Of a DNA stretch of 64,000 bases, positions 53,192 through 63,541 are shown piece by piece. How positions within the stretch are numbered: position 1 is the stretch's first letter; each line of letters starts with the position of its first letter. The stretch is from Pseudomonas sp. HMWF032. GTDB lineage: Bacteria; Pseudomonadota; Gammaproteobacteria; Pseudomonadales; Pseudomonadaceae. The stretch covers positions 161,904 through 225,903 of the forward strand of contig NZ_QAIG01000008.1 in NCBI RefSeq assembly GCF_003060885.1. Reading direction: 5' to 3'. The translations under genes were made by a program, and so were the position numbers. Below the pieces are notes generated by a model. The model did not search any database. It was not told the DNA's origin and was given only the letters and a program-made list of their open reading frames with translations.

Positions 53192-54004
53192 ATGTCGAGC
53201 CGCATGCTTGCCATCGTCTTGAGCACCCTACTCACCCTCCCCCTGTTCAGTGCTACCACTCAAGCTGCAGATGCCGCCACCAACCTGCTGAAACTGCACC
53301 AACTGCGTCTGGCTGCGCAAAAAACCCTGGGTGACTTCTACATGTTCAACGGCATGGAGGGTGATCAACGTTATGCGCGCATGATCAACGAGTCACTCAC
53401 TGAGGCCAATAATCACTTGAGCGCCCTGGGTGACATGCCGGGAGAAGGTTCAAAGGCGCTTCGCGCACAACTGGATCAACAATGGAAGGGTTATCAGGGT
53501 GACCTGAATAACCTGACCAACGCCCTGAAGAACCAGGGCTACACGGATCTACAGCCGGTAGCCGACCTGGCCACGCGCAATCAACAACTGATGAACATGA
53601 GCCAGGAGCTGTACAACAAGATTCAACAGGAGAGCAGCTACAGCGTGCCCGCGCTGACCCAACTCAGCCGCGAGCAAAGCTTGCTGATGCAGGGCATTGC
53701 GGTCGATTACGCGTCCCGTAGCGCTTCAGTGGGCGCTACATTCATGGGCGGCGGAGATGCGCGCCCCATGGAGGATTTAGTCAGCGAGTTCGCCAACAAA
53801 ATGGCAGCACTGGAAGAAAATCCGAAAAACACCCCACAACTCAAACAAGCCTGGGATGGGGTAGGTACCAAGTGGCGCTATATCGAAAAATCGCTGATCA
53901 ATTACAACGAGAACAGCGTGCCATTCCTAGTCAACAAGTATTCCAACACTATCATTCAGGGCATTGAACAGATTGCAGGTCAGTACTCGACCGCCAACCT
54001 CTAA
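53192..54004 (+). CDS. Exported helical protein, possible PilJ-type sensor domain
   Basis: A 270-residue protein with a signal peptide (cleavage near ATTQA|AD). The mature part is almost entirely helical, and two segments (LLKLHQLRLAAQKTLGDFYMF and LSREQSLLMQGIAVDY) look like the repeated motif of the PilJ N-terminal sensor domain. There is no transmembrane tail or signalling domain, so it would be a free periplasmic version. Function unknown; the similarity is my reading and needs a profile search. It stands alone, followed by a UUCG terminator. Confidence 0.75.
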   Translation: MSSRMLAIVLSTLLTLPLFSATTQAADAATNLLKLHQLRLAAQKTLGDFYMFNGMEGDQRYARMINESLTEANNHLSALGDMPGEGSKALRAQLDQQWKGYQGDLNNLTNALKNQGYTDLQPVADLATRNQQLMNMSQELYNKIQQESSYSVPALTQLSREQSLLMQGIAVDYASRSASVGATFMGGGDARPMEDLVSEFANKMAALEENPKNTPQLKQAWDGVGTKWRYIEKSLINYNENSVPFLVNKYSNTIIQGIEQIAGQYSTANL

Positions 54005-54043
54005 GCAACGGCTTACTTAACCGGCCTGCCTGGCCGCACTCCA

Positions 54044-54070
54044 GCCCAGTGTTCGCATTGGGCTTTCTTT
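54044..54070 (+). terminator. Terminator with UUCG tetraloop
   Basis: An 8-bp stem with one G-T pair (54044-54051 with 54056-54063) closes a TTCG loop, followed by TTTCTTT. It lies 40 bases after the exported helical protein. UUCG loops are exceptionally stable. Confidence 0.85.
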
Positions 54071-54124
54071 TATTGGCTGCACCAGCGCAGATCCACCAAC
54101 AGAAACCAACAGAAGACCGACGCG

Positions 54125-54562
54125 TCAGGCGTTAGCCTTGAGAAAACTTACTATTCTCTCCAGCGCCTCGCGCGCACCACGCTCACCCCAGCACACAGAA
54201 AGCATCTGCGTGGTCGCCTCGACCTTGTAGACATCTACGGGCAAGTCTTGCAACTGCGCCAGCAAGGCATCATCCGAGCAGGGTTCACGCCACCTATTGA
54301 CCCACTGCCCTGGCCCCAACTGCCAATAACACCAACTATCAATCTGCCCACGTCGGCGCGCCCGGTGATATTGCGGGCATGAGCCTGGCGGTTGGCGCAA
54401 CAACCAATGCGGCCATTCTTGGTGCGATAACTGCATTGCCACTCCCATCTGCCGGGCTTGCAGGCGCACATCCATCTGCCCACGCTGATGGCGCGAAGGC
54501 ACCAGCCAAGCCAGAGGACTGAGCAGAAAAGCCAGGAGTAACAGCAAAAACCAGGGACTCAT
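54125..54562 (-). CDS. Small membrane-anchored protein of unknown function
   Basis: A 145-residue protein with one N-terminal membrane helix (WFLLLLLAFLLSPLAWLVP) and a soluble C-terminal domain containing several Trp and Cys residues (WPHWLLRQPPGSCPQY, SWCYWQLGPGQW). I do not recognise it. The frame is open to 54610, but ATG at 54562 starts right at the membrane segment. It is convergent with the preceding gene and divergent from the universal stress protein gene. Confidence 0.7.
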   Translation of the reverse strand: MSPWFLLLLLAFLLSPLAWLVPSRHQRGQMDVRLQARQMGVAMQLSHQEWPHWLLRQPPGSCPQYHRARRRGQIDSWCYWQLGPGQWVNRWREPCSDDALLAQLQDLPVDVYKVEATTQMLSVCWGERGAREALERIVSFLKANA

Positions 54563-54648
54563 ATCGTTATCTCGCAGGCAAAACCTGTCATCAACGCTCA
54601 GGACGACCATACTAAGGTCATTGAACCACTTGCACGGAGAGTCACCCC

Positions 54649-55089
54649 ATGCCCTACCAGCACATACTGGTCGCTGTCGACCTTACTGAAGAGTGCGACC
54701 CGGTCATGCACCGCGCGCAGAAATTGGCCGCCAGCAGCGGAGCCACATTATCCGTAGTGCACATTGTCGAACCTATGGCCATGGCCTTTGGCGGCGACGT
54801 GCCGATGGACCTGTCGATGCTGCAGCAGCAGCAATTCGACCAGGCCCGCGAACGCCTGGACAGGTTCGCAGGCAAATACCCCGATGTGAGCAGTGACCAT
54901 CGCCACCTAGCCTACGGCCAACCCCGCCAGGAAATCCACCGCCTGGCTACCGAACAGCAGTGTGACTTGATCATCGTTGGCAGCCATGGCCGTCATGGAT
55001 TGGCCTTGTTACTGGGCTCCACCGCCAACGACGTGCTGCATGGCGCCCCCTGCGATGTGCTTGCTGTACGCCTAAAAAAAACTGACTGA
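54649..55089 (+). CDS. Universal stress protein (UspA family)
   Basis: A 146-residue single UspA domain. It has the N-terminal ILVAVDLTEE and the ATP-binding signature G-2x-G-9x-G(S/T) (GSHGRHGLALLLGSTANDVL), so it is of the nucleotide-binding type. Such proteins are induced by starvation or anaerobic stress in pseudomonads; the trigger here is unknown. It is followed by a convergent gene with no clear terminator. Confidence 0.93.
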   Translation: MPYQHILVAVDLTEECDPVMHRAQKLAASSGATLSVVHIVEPMAMAFGGDVPMDLSMLQQQQFDQARERLDRFAGKYPDVSSDHRHLAYGQPRQEIHRLATEQQCDLIIVGSHGRHGLALLLGSTANDVLHGAPCDVLAVRLKKTD

Positions 55090-55117
55090 GGCTCGCTGCC
55101 GGCGCACCACCAAAAAC

Positions 55118-55804
55118 TCAATCGCCGGCATCACCAGAACTCATGACCAGAGGCCGGATCTTCTGCAGCTGGGTTTCCAGCGAATAAGTCATGCTAGAAG
55201 CCATGGAGAAGAAGGTCAGAAACGCCTTAAGGTTCGAATCACCATCACAAGTAGCATGAATGCGCTGCCAGAAAGCCTGATTGACCAGCTGTAACTGCTG
55301 GAACATACGTACCAGCCCCTTGAGCTCCCAATCTGCCGCACGCCCTTCGCGCAAATTGAAATACTGCTGGGTCAGGTACAGCGACACTGTGCGCAGAGTG
55401 AATTCCTGAGTATTGGCAAAGGGAAGATGGTGCTGCGCCATAGGCTTTAACTTGCCTAAGACAGGGCAGGCGCTGGTGGCCATGATCACCCCAAGCAGTG
55501 CACGCAAGCCCTCTTCTAAGCCGAGCAATTTGGTGTACTCGCGCTCAGGGGTTCGTACCCACACAGACACTTTCTTGAAAGCCGGCAACCCCTGAAAGTC
55601 CTCAATCACTCGATGCAGATCAACTGCTGCAGGACAGTGACTAAAGTTATCTTTGCTCAACGGGCAATTACTGCACTGCTGGTAGTCCAACCGTGTCCAG
55701 GCCGGTGCGCGCTGCGCCACCTCAACGTCATAAACGCGATCCAGCTCAATCCGGTAGCTGAACTGATGATCGTCGTCGAGAGTGATGCGGTACTCGATGG
55801 CCAT
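55118..55804 (-). CDS. DUF6901-like Cys-rich conserved protein
   Basis: A 228-residue soluble protein with no signal peptide. It carries CSNCPLSKDNFSHCP (Cys at about 48, 51 and 60), a later SACPVL and a HH pair near residue 130, which together look like a metal- or Fe-S-binding set. The C-terminal half is helical. It lies 45 bases after uup on the same strand and is probably cotranscribed. The family name is from memory; the function is unknown. Confidence 0.78.
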   Translation of the reverse strand: MAIEYRITLDDDHQFSYRIELDRVYDVEVAQRAPAWTRLDYQQCSNCPLSKDNFSHCPAAVDLHRVIEDFQGLPAFKKVSVWVRTPEREYTKLLGLEEGLRALLGVIMATSACPVLGKLKPMAQHHLPFANTQEFTLRTVSLYLTQQYFNLREGRAADWELKGLVRMFQQLQLVNQAFWQRIHATCDGDSNLKAFLTFFSMASSMTYSLETQLQKIRPLVMSSGDAGD

Positions 55805-55849
55805 AACGGTCTCCGGCAGAAATCTCAAAGTCCTGTTTGAGGATATTGC

Positions 55850-57766
<1,917 letters not shown>

Positions 57767-58124
57767 GGCACGCCTCAACAAAGCAGCAGGGGTTCACACA
57801 ATGCCGTAGCCAGGCAATTGAATATCGCCTGAGGTCTGCAGCGACCGCTGAAACACCTAGATAATCATTTGTGGATGCCGCAGCACCTACAAAACAGGGC
57901 GCGCATTCTAACCGAGAAGCATACAGGCCGAGCAGGCAATTTCAGCGCCAGGCCCACTAATTTCACCCATTCCCGGCGTTAACCCCCATCAACGCACCTA
58001 TCCCCTAGTGACTCAGCGATGCCTGCTATCAGGAGCGGCTCTTCGGACAATGCGCGATGAGCCTTCACCGCCTACAGGCAAAGGACTAAGCTAGAGCGAT
58101 ATGCACTATTTGCCTGGAAGTATC
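57767..58124. other. Divergent intergenic region between uup and slt
   Basis: A 358-bp gap between two divergent genes, so it should hold promoters for both. I see no gene, repeat or clear operator in it; possible -35/-10 pairs on the minus strand (TTGTAG-17-AATGAT near 57890) are too weak to assign. Confidence 0.5.
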
Positions 58125-60050
58125 ATGCGCGGTCCTTTGTTCAGCCTGTTGTCCTGTCTGCTGGTTTCCTCTCTGAGTTTTTCGGCGGCGCATGCCGCGA
58201 CCCTGGCGCAACAACGTCAATTTTACGATCAGGCCAAAGCCGCGCTGGCCAAAGGCGACAAGGGACCTTATCAGCGCTATGCCAGCGCCTTGCGTGACTA
58301 CCCACTGGAGCCCTATCTGGCCTATGACGAGCTGACTGCGCGCCTGAAGTGGGCAAGCAATGACGAAATCGAGAAATTTCTGGCCGAACATGGCGACCTG
58401 CCGCAGATCAGCTGGATGAAGTTGCGCTGGTTGCGCTGGCTGGCCGAGCGCGGCGAATGGCAGACTTTTATCAACTACTACAACCCGGCCTTGAACTTCA
58501 CCGAACTCGATTGCCTGTATGGCCAATACCAGCTCACCCACGGTATGCAGAAAGAAGGCAGCGCGACCGCGGAGAAACTCTGGCTGGTGGGTAAATCCCA
58601 GCCCAATGCCTGTGATCCGCTGTTCGAGCGCTGGGCCGCTACCGGTCAACTCACCGAACAAAAGCGCTGGCAACGCGCCAAGCTGGCAGCCGAAGCGCGC
58701 AACTATGGCCTGGTCACCCACCTGATCAAGACCATGCCCACCTTGGGCAACCACGGCAAAAGCCTGCTGGAGGTGGCACAGAAGCCAGAGTTGCTGAAAC
58801 AGACCGCACGCTTCACCCAAACAGACCCGGCCATGGCCGATGTAGTAGGCCTCGGCCTACGCCGCCTGGCCCGCCAGGATCCGGAAAACGCATTGAAATT
58901 GCTGGACGGTTATGCCCAGCGCATGAAATTTTCCAGCGAGGAACAGGTCGCGATAGCACGCGAGATCGGCCTGACCCTGGCCAAGCGTTTCGATGCTCGT
59001 GCCCTGCCAGTCATGGCCAAGTACGACCCCGAACTGCGTGACAACACCGTCAGTGAATGGCGCGCCCGCCTGCTACTGCGCCTGGGCCGCTGGGAAGAAG
59101 CCAATCAGCTGACCCGCAAAATGCCGGCCGAGCTGGGCAATACCAACCGCTGGCGCTATTGGCAGGCGCGCAGCCTGCAACTGGCACAGCCCAACAGCCA
59201 GGAACCCAAGGCCCTGTATCAGGCGCTGGCCAAGGAACGCGACTTCTATGGCTTTATGGCTGCCGACCAGGTGCAAGCGCCCTATCAGCTGAATAACAAG
59301 CCACTGGCCCTGAGCCCGCAAACTATCCAGAAAGTGCGTAACTCGGCAGCCATTCGCCGCGCCCTGGAGTTCCACGCCCGTGGCCAGGTCGCCGATGGTC
59401 GGCGCGAGTGGTACAACGTCAGCCGCCTGTTTAGCCGTGATGAGATGGTCGCCCAAGCGCGCCTGGCCTATGAGATGGGCTGGTACTTCCCGGCCATCCG
59501 TACCATCAGCCAGGCGCAGTACTGGGACGATCTGGATGTGCGTTTCCCCATGGCCCACCGCGACCAACTGGTGCGTGAAGCCCGTAACCGCGACATTCAC
59601 TCCAGCTGGGTCTTCGCCATTACCCGCCAGGAAAGCGCCTTTATGGCCGACGCCAAATCCCATGTCGGCGCCATGGGCTTGATGCAGTTGATGCCGGCCA
59701 CCGCCCAGGAAACCGCCAAGCGCTTCGGCATTCCGCTGTCATCGCCGCAACTGGCGTACCGCCCGGAAATCAATATCCAGCTGGGCGCCGCTTACCTGAG
59801 CCAGATCTATGGCCAGTTCAATGGCAACCGCGTGCTCGCCTCCGCTGCCTACAACGCCGGCCCAGGCCGTGTGCGTCAGTGGCTGCGGGGGGCGGACCAT
59901 CTGTCGTATGACGTGTGGATCGAGAACATTCCGTTTGATGAAACCCGCCAGTATGTACAGAACGTGCTGTCCTACTCGGTGATCTACGGCGAGAAGCTCA
60001 ACGCGCCGCAGCCCCTGGTGGCCTGGCACGAGCGTTACTTCGACCAGTAA
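58125..60050 (+). CDS. slt: Soluble lytic murein transglycosylase
   Basis: Slt cleaves glycan strands of peptidoglycan to 1,6-anhydro products in the periplasm. The 641-residue protein has a signal peptide (cleaved near SAAHA), a long superhelical domain of paired helices, and a C-terminal SLT domain with the catalytic Glu in RQESAF followed by GAMGLMQLMPATA and AAYNAGPGRV. The open frame begins at 58101, but ATG at 58125 starts at the signal peptide. A hairpin terminator follows. Confidence 0.96.
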   Translation: MRGPLFSLLSCLLVSSLSFSAAHAATLAQQRQFYDQAKAALAKGDKGPYQRYASALRDYPLEPYLAYDELTARLKWASNDEIEKFLAEHGDLPQISWMKLRWLRWLAERGEWQTFINYYNPALNFTELDCLYGQYQLTHGMQKEGSATAEKLWLVGKSQPNACDPLFERWAATGQLTEQKRWQRAKLAAEARNYGLVTHLIKTMPTLGNHGKSLLEVAQKPELLKQTARFTQTDPAMADVVGLGLRRLARQDPENALKLLDGYAQRMKFSSEEQVAIAREIGLTLAKRFDARALPVMAKYDPELRDNTVSEWRARLLLRLGRWEEANQLTRKMPAELGNTNRWRYWQARSLQLAQPNSQEPKALYQALAKERDFYGFMAADQVQAPYQLNNKPLALSPQTIQKVRNSAAIRRALEFHARGQVADGRREWYNVSRLFSRDEMVAQARLAYEMGWYFPAIRTISQAQYWDDLDVRFPMAHRDQLVREARNRDIHSSWVFAITRQESAFMADAKSHVGAMGLMQLMPATAQETAKRFGIPLSSPQLAYRPEINIQLGAAYLSQIYGQFNGNRVLASAAYNAGPGRVRQWLRGADHLSYDVWIENIPFDETRQYVQNVLSYSVIYGEKLNAPQPLVAWHERYFDQ

Positions 60051-60058
60051 GCCGATAC

Positions 60059-60081
60059 GGCTCAACCGCAGAGGTTGAGCC
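60059..60081 (+). terminator. Terminator between slt and MOSC gene
   Basis: A perfect 9-bp stem (60059-60067 with 60073-60081, five-base loop) lies eight bases after the slt stop. The T-tract that follows is short (CCCTTTCT), so its efficiency is uncertain. The convergent MOSC gene ends eight bases away. Confidence 0.65.
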
Positions 60082-60088
60082 GCCCTTT

Positions 60089-60895
60089 CTAGGCCAGCAC
60101 TTCTACCGGCATACCCAGCGTCAGTGGCCCTTCGCCACAGGCGATCAGGTTCTGCCCGAAATACACCTCACCATCACGCTCACGGTAGGTTTTCAGGGTG
60201 ATCAGCGGTTCGCGATCGGCGCTGCGCTCCCCCGTCTGCGGGTCGAGGGTGGTCATGATGCAGCGCGAGCAGCCCTTGACCACTCGAAACTCCAGCTCAC
60301 CGATACGGATGCGCGTCCAGCTGTCTTCGGCATAGGGCGCTGCACCACTGACCACCAGATTCGGACGGAAACGCAGCATCGGCAATGGTCTGCCCACGCG
60401 CGCCGAGAGATCATCCAACGAAGCCTGACCGATCAGCAGCAGCGGGAAACCATCAGCGAACGCGACCTTCTCGCCCACTTCGGCATAGGCCGTATCGACC
60501 TGCCGCGCGCGCGGCTCCGAGACCTGCACCAGGCGGCAGGCGCGACCGAGAAACCGGCTCAACCACTGAGCCGCCTGATCACCGGCATCCGGAACCTGCA
60601 GGCTGTCACGCCAGATGGTCACCCCGCGCAGCGGTGCCTGGGCGTTCGGCATCGCCACCGGCAGATCAGTCATACCGGGCGCACTCAACTGCAGGTGCGT
60701 ACTGTCCAGCCAGCGCGCCTGCAACTGGGTCATCTGTGCCAGCAGACGCTGAGTAAAGAAGCGTCCTGTTTCTGCATCGACTACCATCCAGCGACGATCA
60801 CCCTGCACGCCCAATGCGTCCAGCATCGTTTCATGCAGCGCTTCACCCGCTGCTGATTTCAGTGGATAACGGTACAACCCGGAGAGATGCAACAT
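60089..60895 (-). CDS. MOSC domain protein (YcbX-like)
   Basis: A 268-residue protein with an N-terminal beta-barrel MOSC_N domain (MLHLSGLYRYPLKSAAGE) and a C-terminal MOSC domain (RFRPNLVVSGAAPYAEDSW, KGCSRCIMTTLDPQTGERS). The Cys in KGCSRC is the expected molybdenum cofactor ligand. This family includes YcbX, which detoxifies N-hydroxylated bases, but no 2Fe-2S domain is attached here. Its ATG overlaps the divergent DUF1499 ATG. Confidence 0.9.
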   Translation of the reverse strand: MLHLSGLYRYPLKSAAGEALHETMLDALGVQGDRRWMVVDAETGRFFTQRLLAQMTQLQARWLDSTHLQLSAPGMTDLPVAMPNAQAPLRGVTIWRDSLQVPDAGDQAAQWLSRFLGRACRLVQVSEPRARQVDTAYAEVGEKVAFADGFPLLLIGQASLDDLSARVGRPLPMLRFRPNLVVSGAAPYAEDSWTRIRIGELEFRVVKGCSRCIMTTLDPQTGERSADREPLITLKTYRERDGEVYFGQNLIACGEGPLTLGMPVEVLA

Positions 60896-61373
60896 GAACC
60901 CAGCTTCCCTTTGGCAAAAAGCACTTATACGAGTAACCCGCCGTGCTCACAAGCCTGCCTTAACCTTACCGCTCCTGGTGGTGCTGAGCGCCTGCAGCGG
61001 CACACCCCCTGAAAATCCGGGGCTACACAATGGCCGTCTGGCTGCCTGCCCGGACTCACCGAACTGCGTCAACAGCCAGGCCAACGACCCACGCCACGCC
61101 ATTGCGCCACTGCCTTTGAAGGGCACGCCTGAGCAGACACAGGCGCAGTTAAAGAACGTACTTGACAGCGAGCCACGGGTACGTGTGGTGGAGGAAGCGC
61201 CGGGATATCTGCGCGCCGAGTTCAGCAGCAGATTGATGAGATTTGTCGATGATGTAGAGTTCAATATCGGCGCAACAGCTGTCGATGTACGCTCAGCGTC
61301 ACGCCTGGGCTACAAGGATTTTGAGGTCAACCGCGAACGCATTGAACACCTGCGCCAGCGCCTGAGCGAATAG
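60894..61373 (+). CDS. DUF1499 lipoprotein
   Basis: A 159-residue protein with a long basic N-terminus followed by a lipobox (VVLSAC), so it should be a lipoprotein. The DUF1499 core is visible: CPDSPNCVNSQ, then EAPGYLRAEFSSRLMRFVDDVEF and DVRSASRLGYKDFEVNRERIE. Function unknown. The start codon shares two bases with the divergent MOSC start (CATG at 60893-60896). There is no usable alternative start downstream. Confidence 0.88.
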   Translation: MNPASLWQKALIRVTRRAHKPALTLPLLVVLSACSGTPPENPGLHNGRLAACPDSPNCVNSQANDPRHAIAPLPLKGTPEQTQAQLKNVLDSEPRVRVVEEAPGYLRAEFSSRLMRFVDDVEFNIGATAVDVRSASRLGYKDFEVNRERIEHLRQRLSE

Positions 61374-61390
61374 CACAGCACTGACCAGAG

Positions 61391-62326
61391 TTACTTCTGC
61401 GGGTGGATCAGCGCCAAGCGCTCGTGCACCACATCTACCAGTTTGTCCGGCTGGAACTTCGACAGAAAGCTGTCGCAACCGACTTTCTTCACCATGGCCT
61501 CGTTGAAACTGCCGGACAGCGAGGTATGCAGCACCACATACAAGTCCTTGAGACGTGAGTCATTGCGGATTTCTGTAGTCAGGCGGTAGCCATCCATCTC
61601 GGGCATTTCCGCATCGGTGATCACCATCAGCAGCTTCTCGTGCACATCCACTCCGGCGTCAGCCCAACTTTTCAGCAGGTTGAGGGCGCGCAGACCATCG
61701 CTAGCGGCATGGCAACGGATATCCAGTTGCGCCATGGTGCCCTTGAGTTGGCTCATCGCCACGTTAGAATCATCCACCAGCAGCACCTCACGTCCGCGTG
61801 CATGCTCAAGCAGCGGATCAGCGAGTTTTTCAGGGGACACCTTGGTGCTCATCGGACTGATTTCCGCCAGCACCTTCTCCACGTCAATGACTTCAACGAT
61901 CTGATCCTCGACCTTAGTGATCGCGGTCAAGTAATGCTGCCGCCCTGCTCCGCCCGGTGGCGGCAGGATGGATTCCCAATTGAGGTTGAGGATGCGCTCA
62001 ACTCCACCCACCAGAAAGGCCTGCACCGAGCGGTTGTATTCGGTGACGATGATGGTGCTGCGCTCATCCGGCACGATTGGGCGCATACCGATGGCCTGGG
62101 ATAAGTCGATCACCGGCAAGGTCTGCCCGCGCAGGTTGACCACCCCGCAGACAAACCGATGGCGCTGCGGCATCAGGGTCAATTTGGGCATCTGCAGGAC
62201 TTCCTGCACTTTGAACACGTTGATCGCAAACAACTGCCGGCCGGTGAGGCGAAACATCAGAATTTCCAGGCGGTTCTCGCCCACCAGCTGGGTGCGTTGG
62301 TTCACTGAGTCGAGAATGCCGGCCAT
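61391..62326 (-). CDS. cheV: CheV-type chemotaxis coupling protein
   Basis: A 311-residue protein with an N-terminal CheW domain (about 20-160; CGVVNLRGQTLPVIDLSQA) and a C-terminal response regulator domain with the phosphorylatable Asp in VITDAEMPEMDGY and the conserved Lys in SKFQPDK. It couples receptors to CheA and adjusts the response through phosphorylation. AGGAG lies six bases before the second of two ATGs (62326), which I use; 62329 would add one residue. It is not within a che cluster. Confidence 0.94.
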   Translation of the reverse strand: MAGILDSVNQRTQLVGENRLEILMFRLTGRQLFAINVFKVQEVLQMPKLTLMPQRHRFVCGVVNLRGQTLPVIDLSQAIGMRPIVPDERSTIIVTEYNRSVQAFLVGGVERILNLNWESILPPPGGAGRQHYLTAITKVEDQIVEVIDVEKVLAEISPMSTKVSPEKLADPLLEHARGREVLLVDDSNVAMSQLKGTMAQLDIRCHAASDGLRALNLLKSWADAGVDVHEKLLMVITDAEMPEMDGYRLTTEIRNDSRLKDLYVVLHTSLSGSFNEAMVKKVGCDSFLSKFQPDKLVDVVHERLALIHPQK

Positions 62327-62476
62327 CATGCGCTCCTGTTTACTTATTGATCTAGCCTAGCTCAAATAGCCATGAGCGGTGTATCGACCAGATACCGCAT
62401 ATCTGAAGGCGGATAACGCAGCACCATCATGCGTCAAGCACAGCGCACTGCGCTCGCCAGCCCCATGCCACACCAC

Positions 62477-63335
62477 CTAACCCTCCGACAGAGGAGAATG
62501 CACAGGTAAATGCATGACTAACGCCGCGGGCAAGACCACAAGGCGTAGCTTACGACTTTCCATGGATTCGCCGTCGAGATTGAGGTCAAGACCTTCCGGT
62601 GCGTCCACGTCCAACCAAGGCAGCCGAGCACTAATGGACACGCTGTGCAAACCATTGATGCCAGCCGACAGCAAGGTACCCAGGGTGCCGACCACATCAG
62701 CAGCAACCGGCACAATGCAGGTATCCGGCAAACCATCGCTGACCTGCCCTGAGTGCACAACATATGCCCAACACCGACCTGACGGCCATTACCAATACCG
62801 CGGGCAAGAAAATCATCGTTCAAGTGAAAGAAAGGCCCTGTGAACCCGCCAAAGGAGGAGCGTACCTCGGCCAAACGAGCCAGTCCGGTGAGGAAATATG
62901 CCGCGCCGCCAAGCAGTCGCTTAAGCGCTTCCGGCGTGTTGACGCGGACATTCGAGCCAAAACCGCCAGTAGCCCTGTTTAAAAATCTGGTCTTCAACTT
63001 CGTCCAGATCTATCGAGTCGGCTGGTCTGTCCAACAAAGCCAAGGCAGCCCATGGCTCAAGCGGTATACCGGCAGCACGGGCAAATCATGGGCCGCGCCC
63101 AATGGCAACAGCGCCATGGCTTCAGCCACTTCGCGCAGCGTGCCATCACCCGCAATCAGGGGCGGATAACCTACCTGCAAGGCCTCCTTAACCAGACACT
63201 GCACATCGCCGCCCTCCAAGGTCACCCGCACATCCAGCTGCCAGCCCGACTCACGGCGCGCCTGTACGGCAGCGCGTACCTCGGCATAAAAAACTTACTG
63301 CCATGCAGAATCAGCAGCGCTTTACGTTATTGCAC
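62477..63335 (-). pseudogene. yegS: YegS-type lipid kinase (diacylglycerol kinase family), decayed
   Basis: The three reading frames together cover a lipid kinase of the YegS/BmrU family: RKALLILHG, EVRAAVQARRESGWQLDVRV, AGDGTLREVAEAM, FARAAGIPLEPW, ATGGFGSNVRVNTPEALKRLLGG and a C-terminal LDLNLDGE. No single frame is intact. A TAA (63327-63329) interrupts the start, and frame changes fall at A6 (63288), AAA (63083), AAAAA (62981) and CCC (62747). The G-rich GGGDGT motif has also lost residues. An orthologue lies in this position in other pseudomonads, as I recall. Confidence 0.85.
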
Positions 63336-63541
63336 TCAAGACATCCCTTCACGCTTCAAGATAAAGATTCAGCAGCAGGACTGAGGCTGCGCCAGCCTGC
63401 AAACGACGATATACATCTAATAATTAGATTAATATTCTCAATATTTACGCATTTTCAATCGCATAGATTTATTGGATCATCCTTTCATCGCCAATGAACA
63501 CCGCTGCTGAAAGCCGGTGTTCCTTAAATGAGGATATGCAG

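Noticed and set aside
52890..53222. 110-codon open frame before the exported helical protein
   Set aside because: No ribosome site or family resemblance, it overlaps the next gene's signal peptide, and it crosses the inverted repeat.
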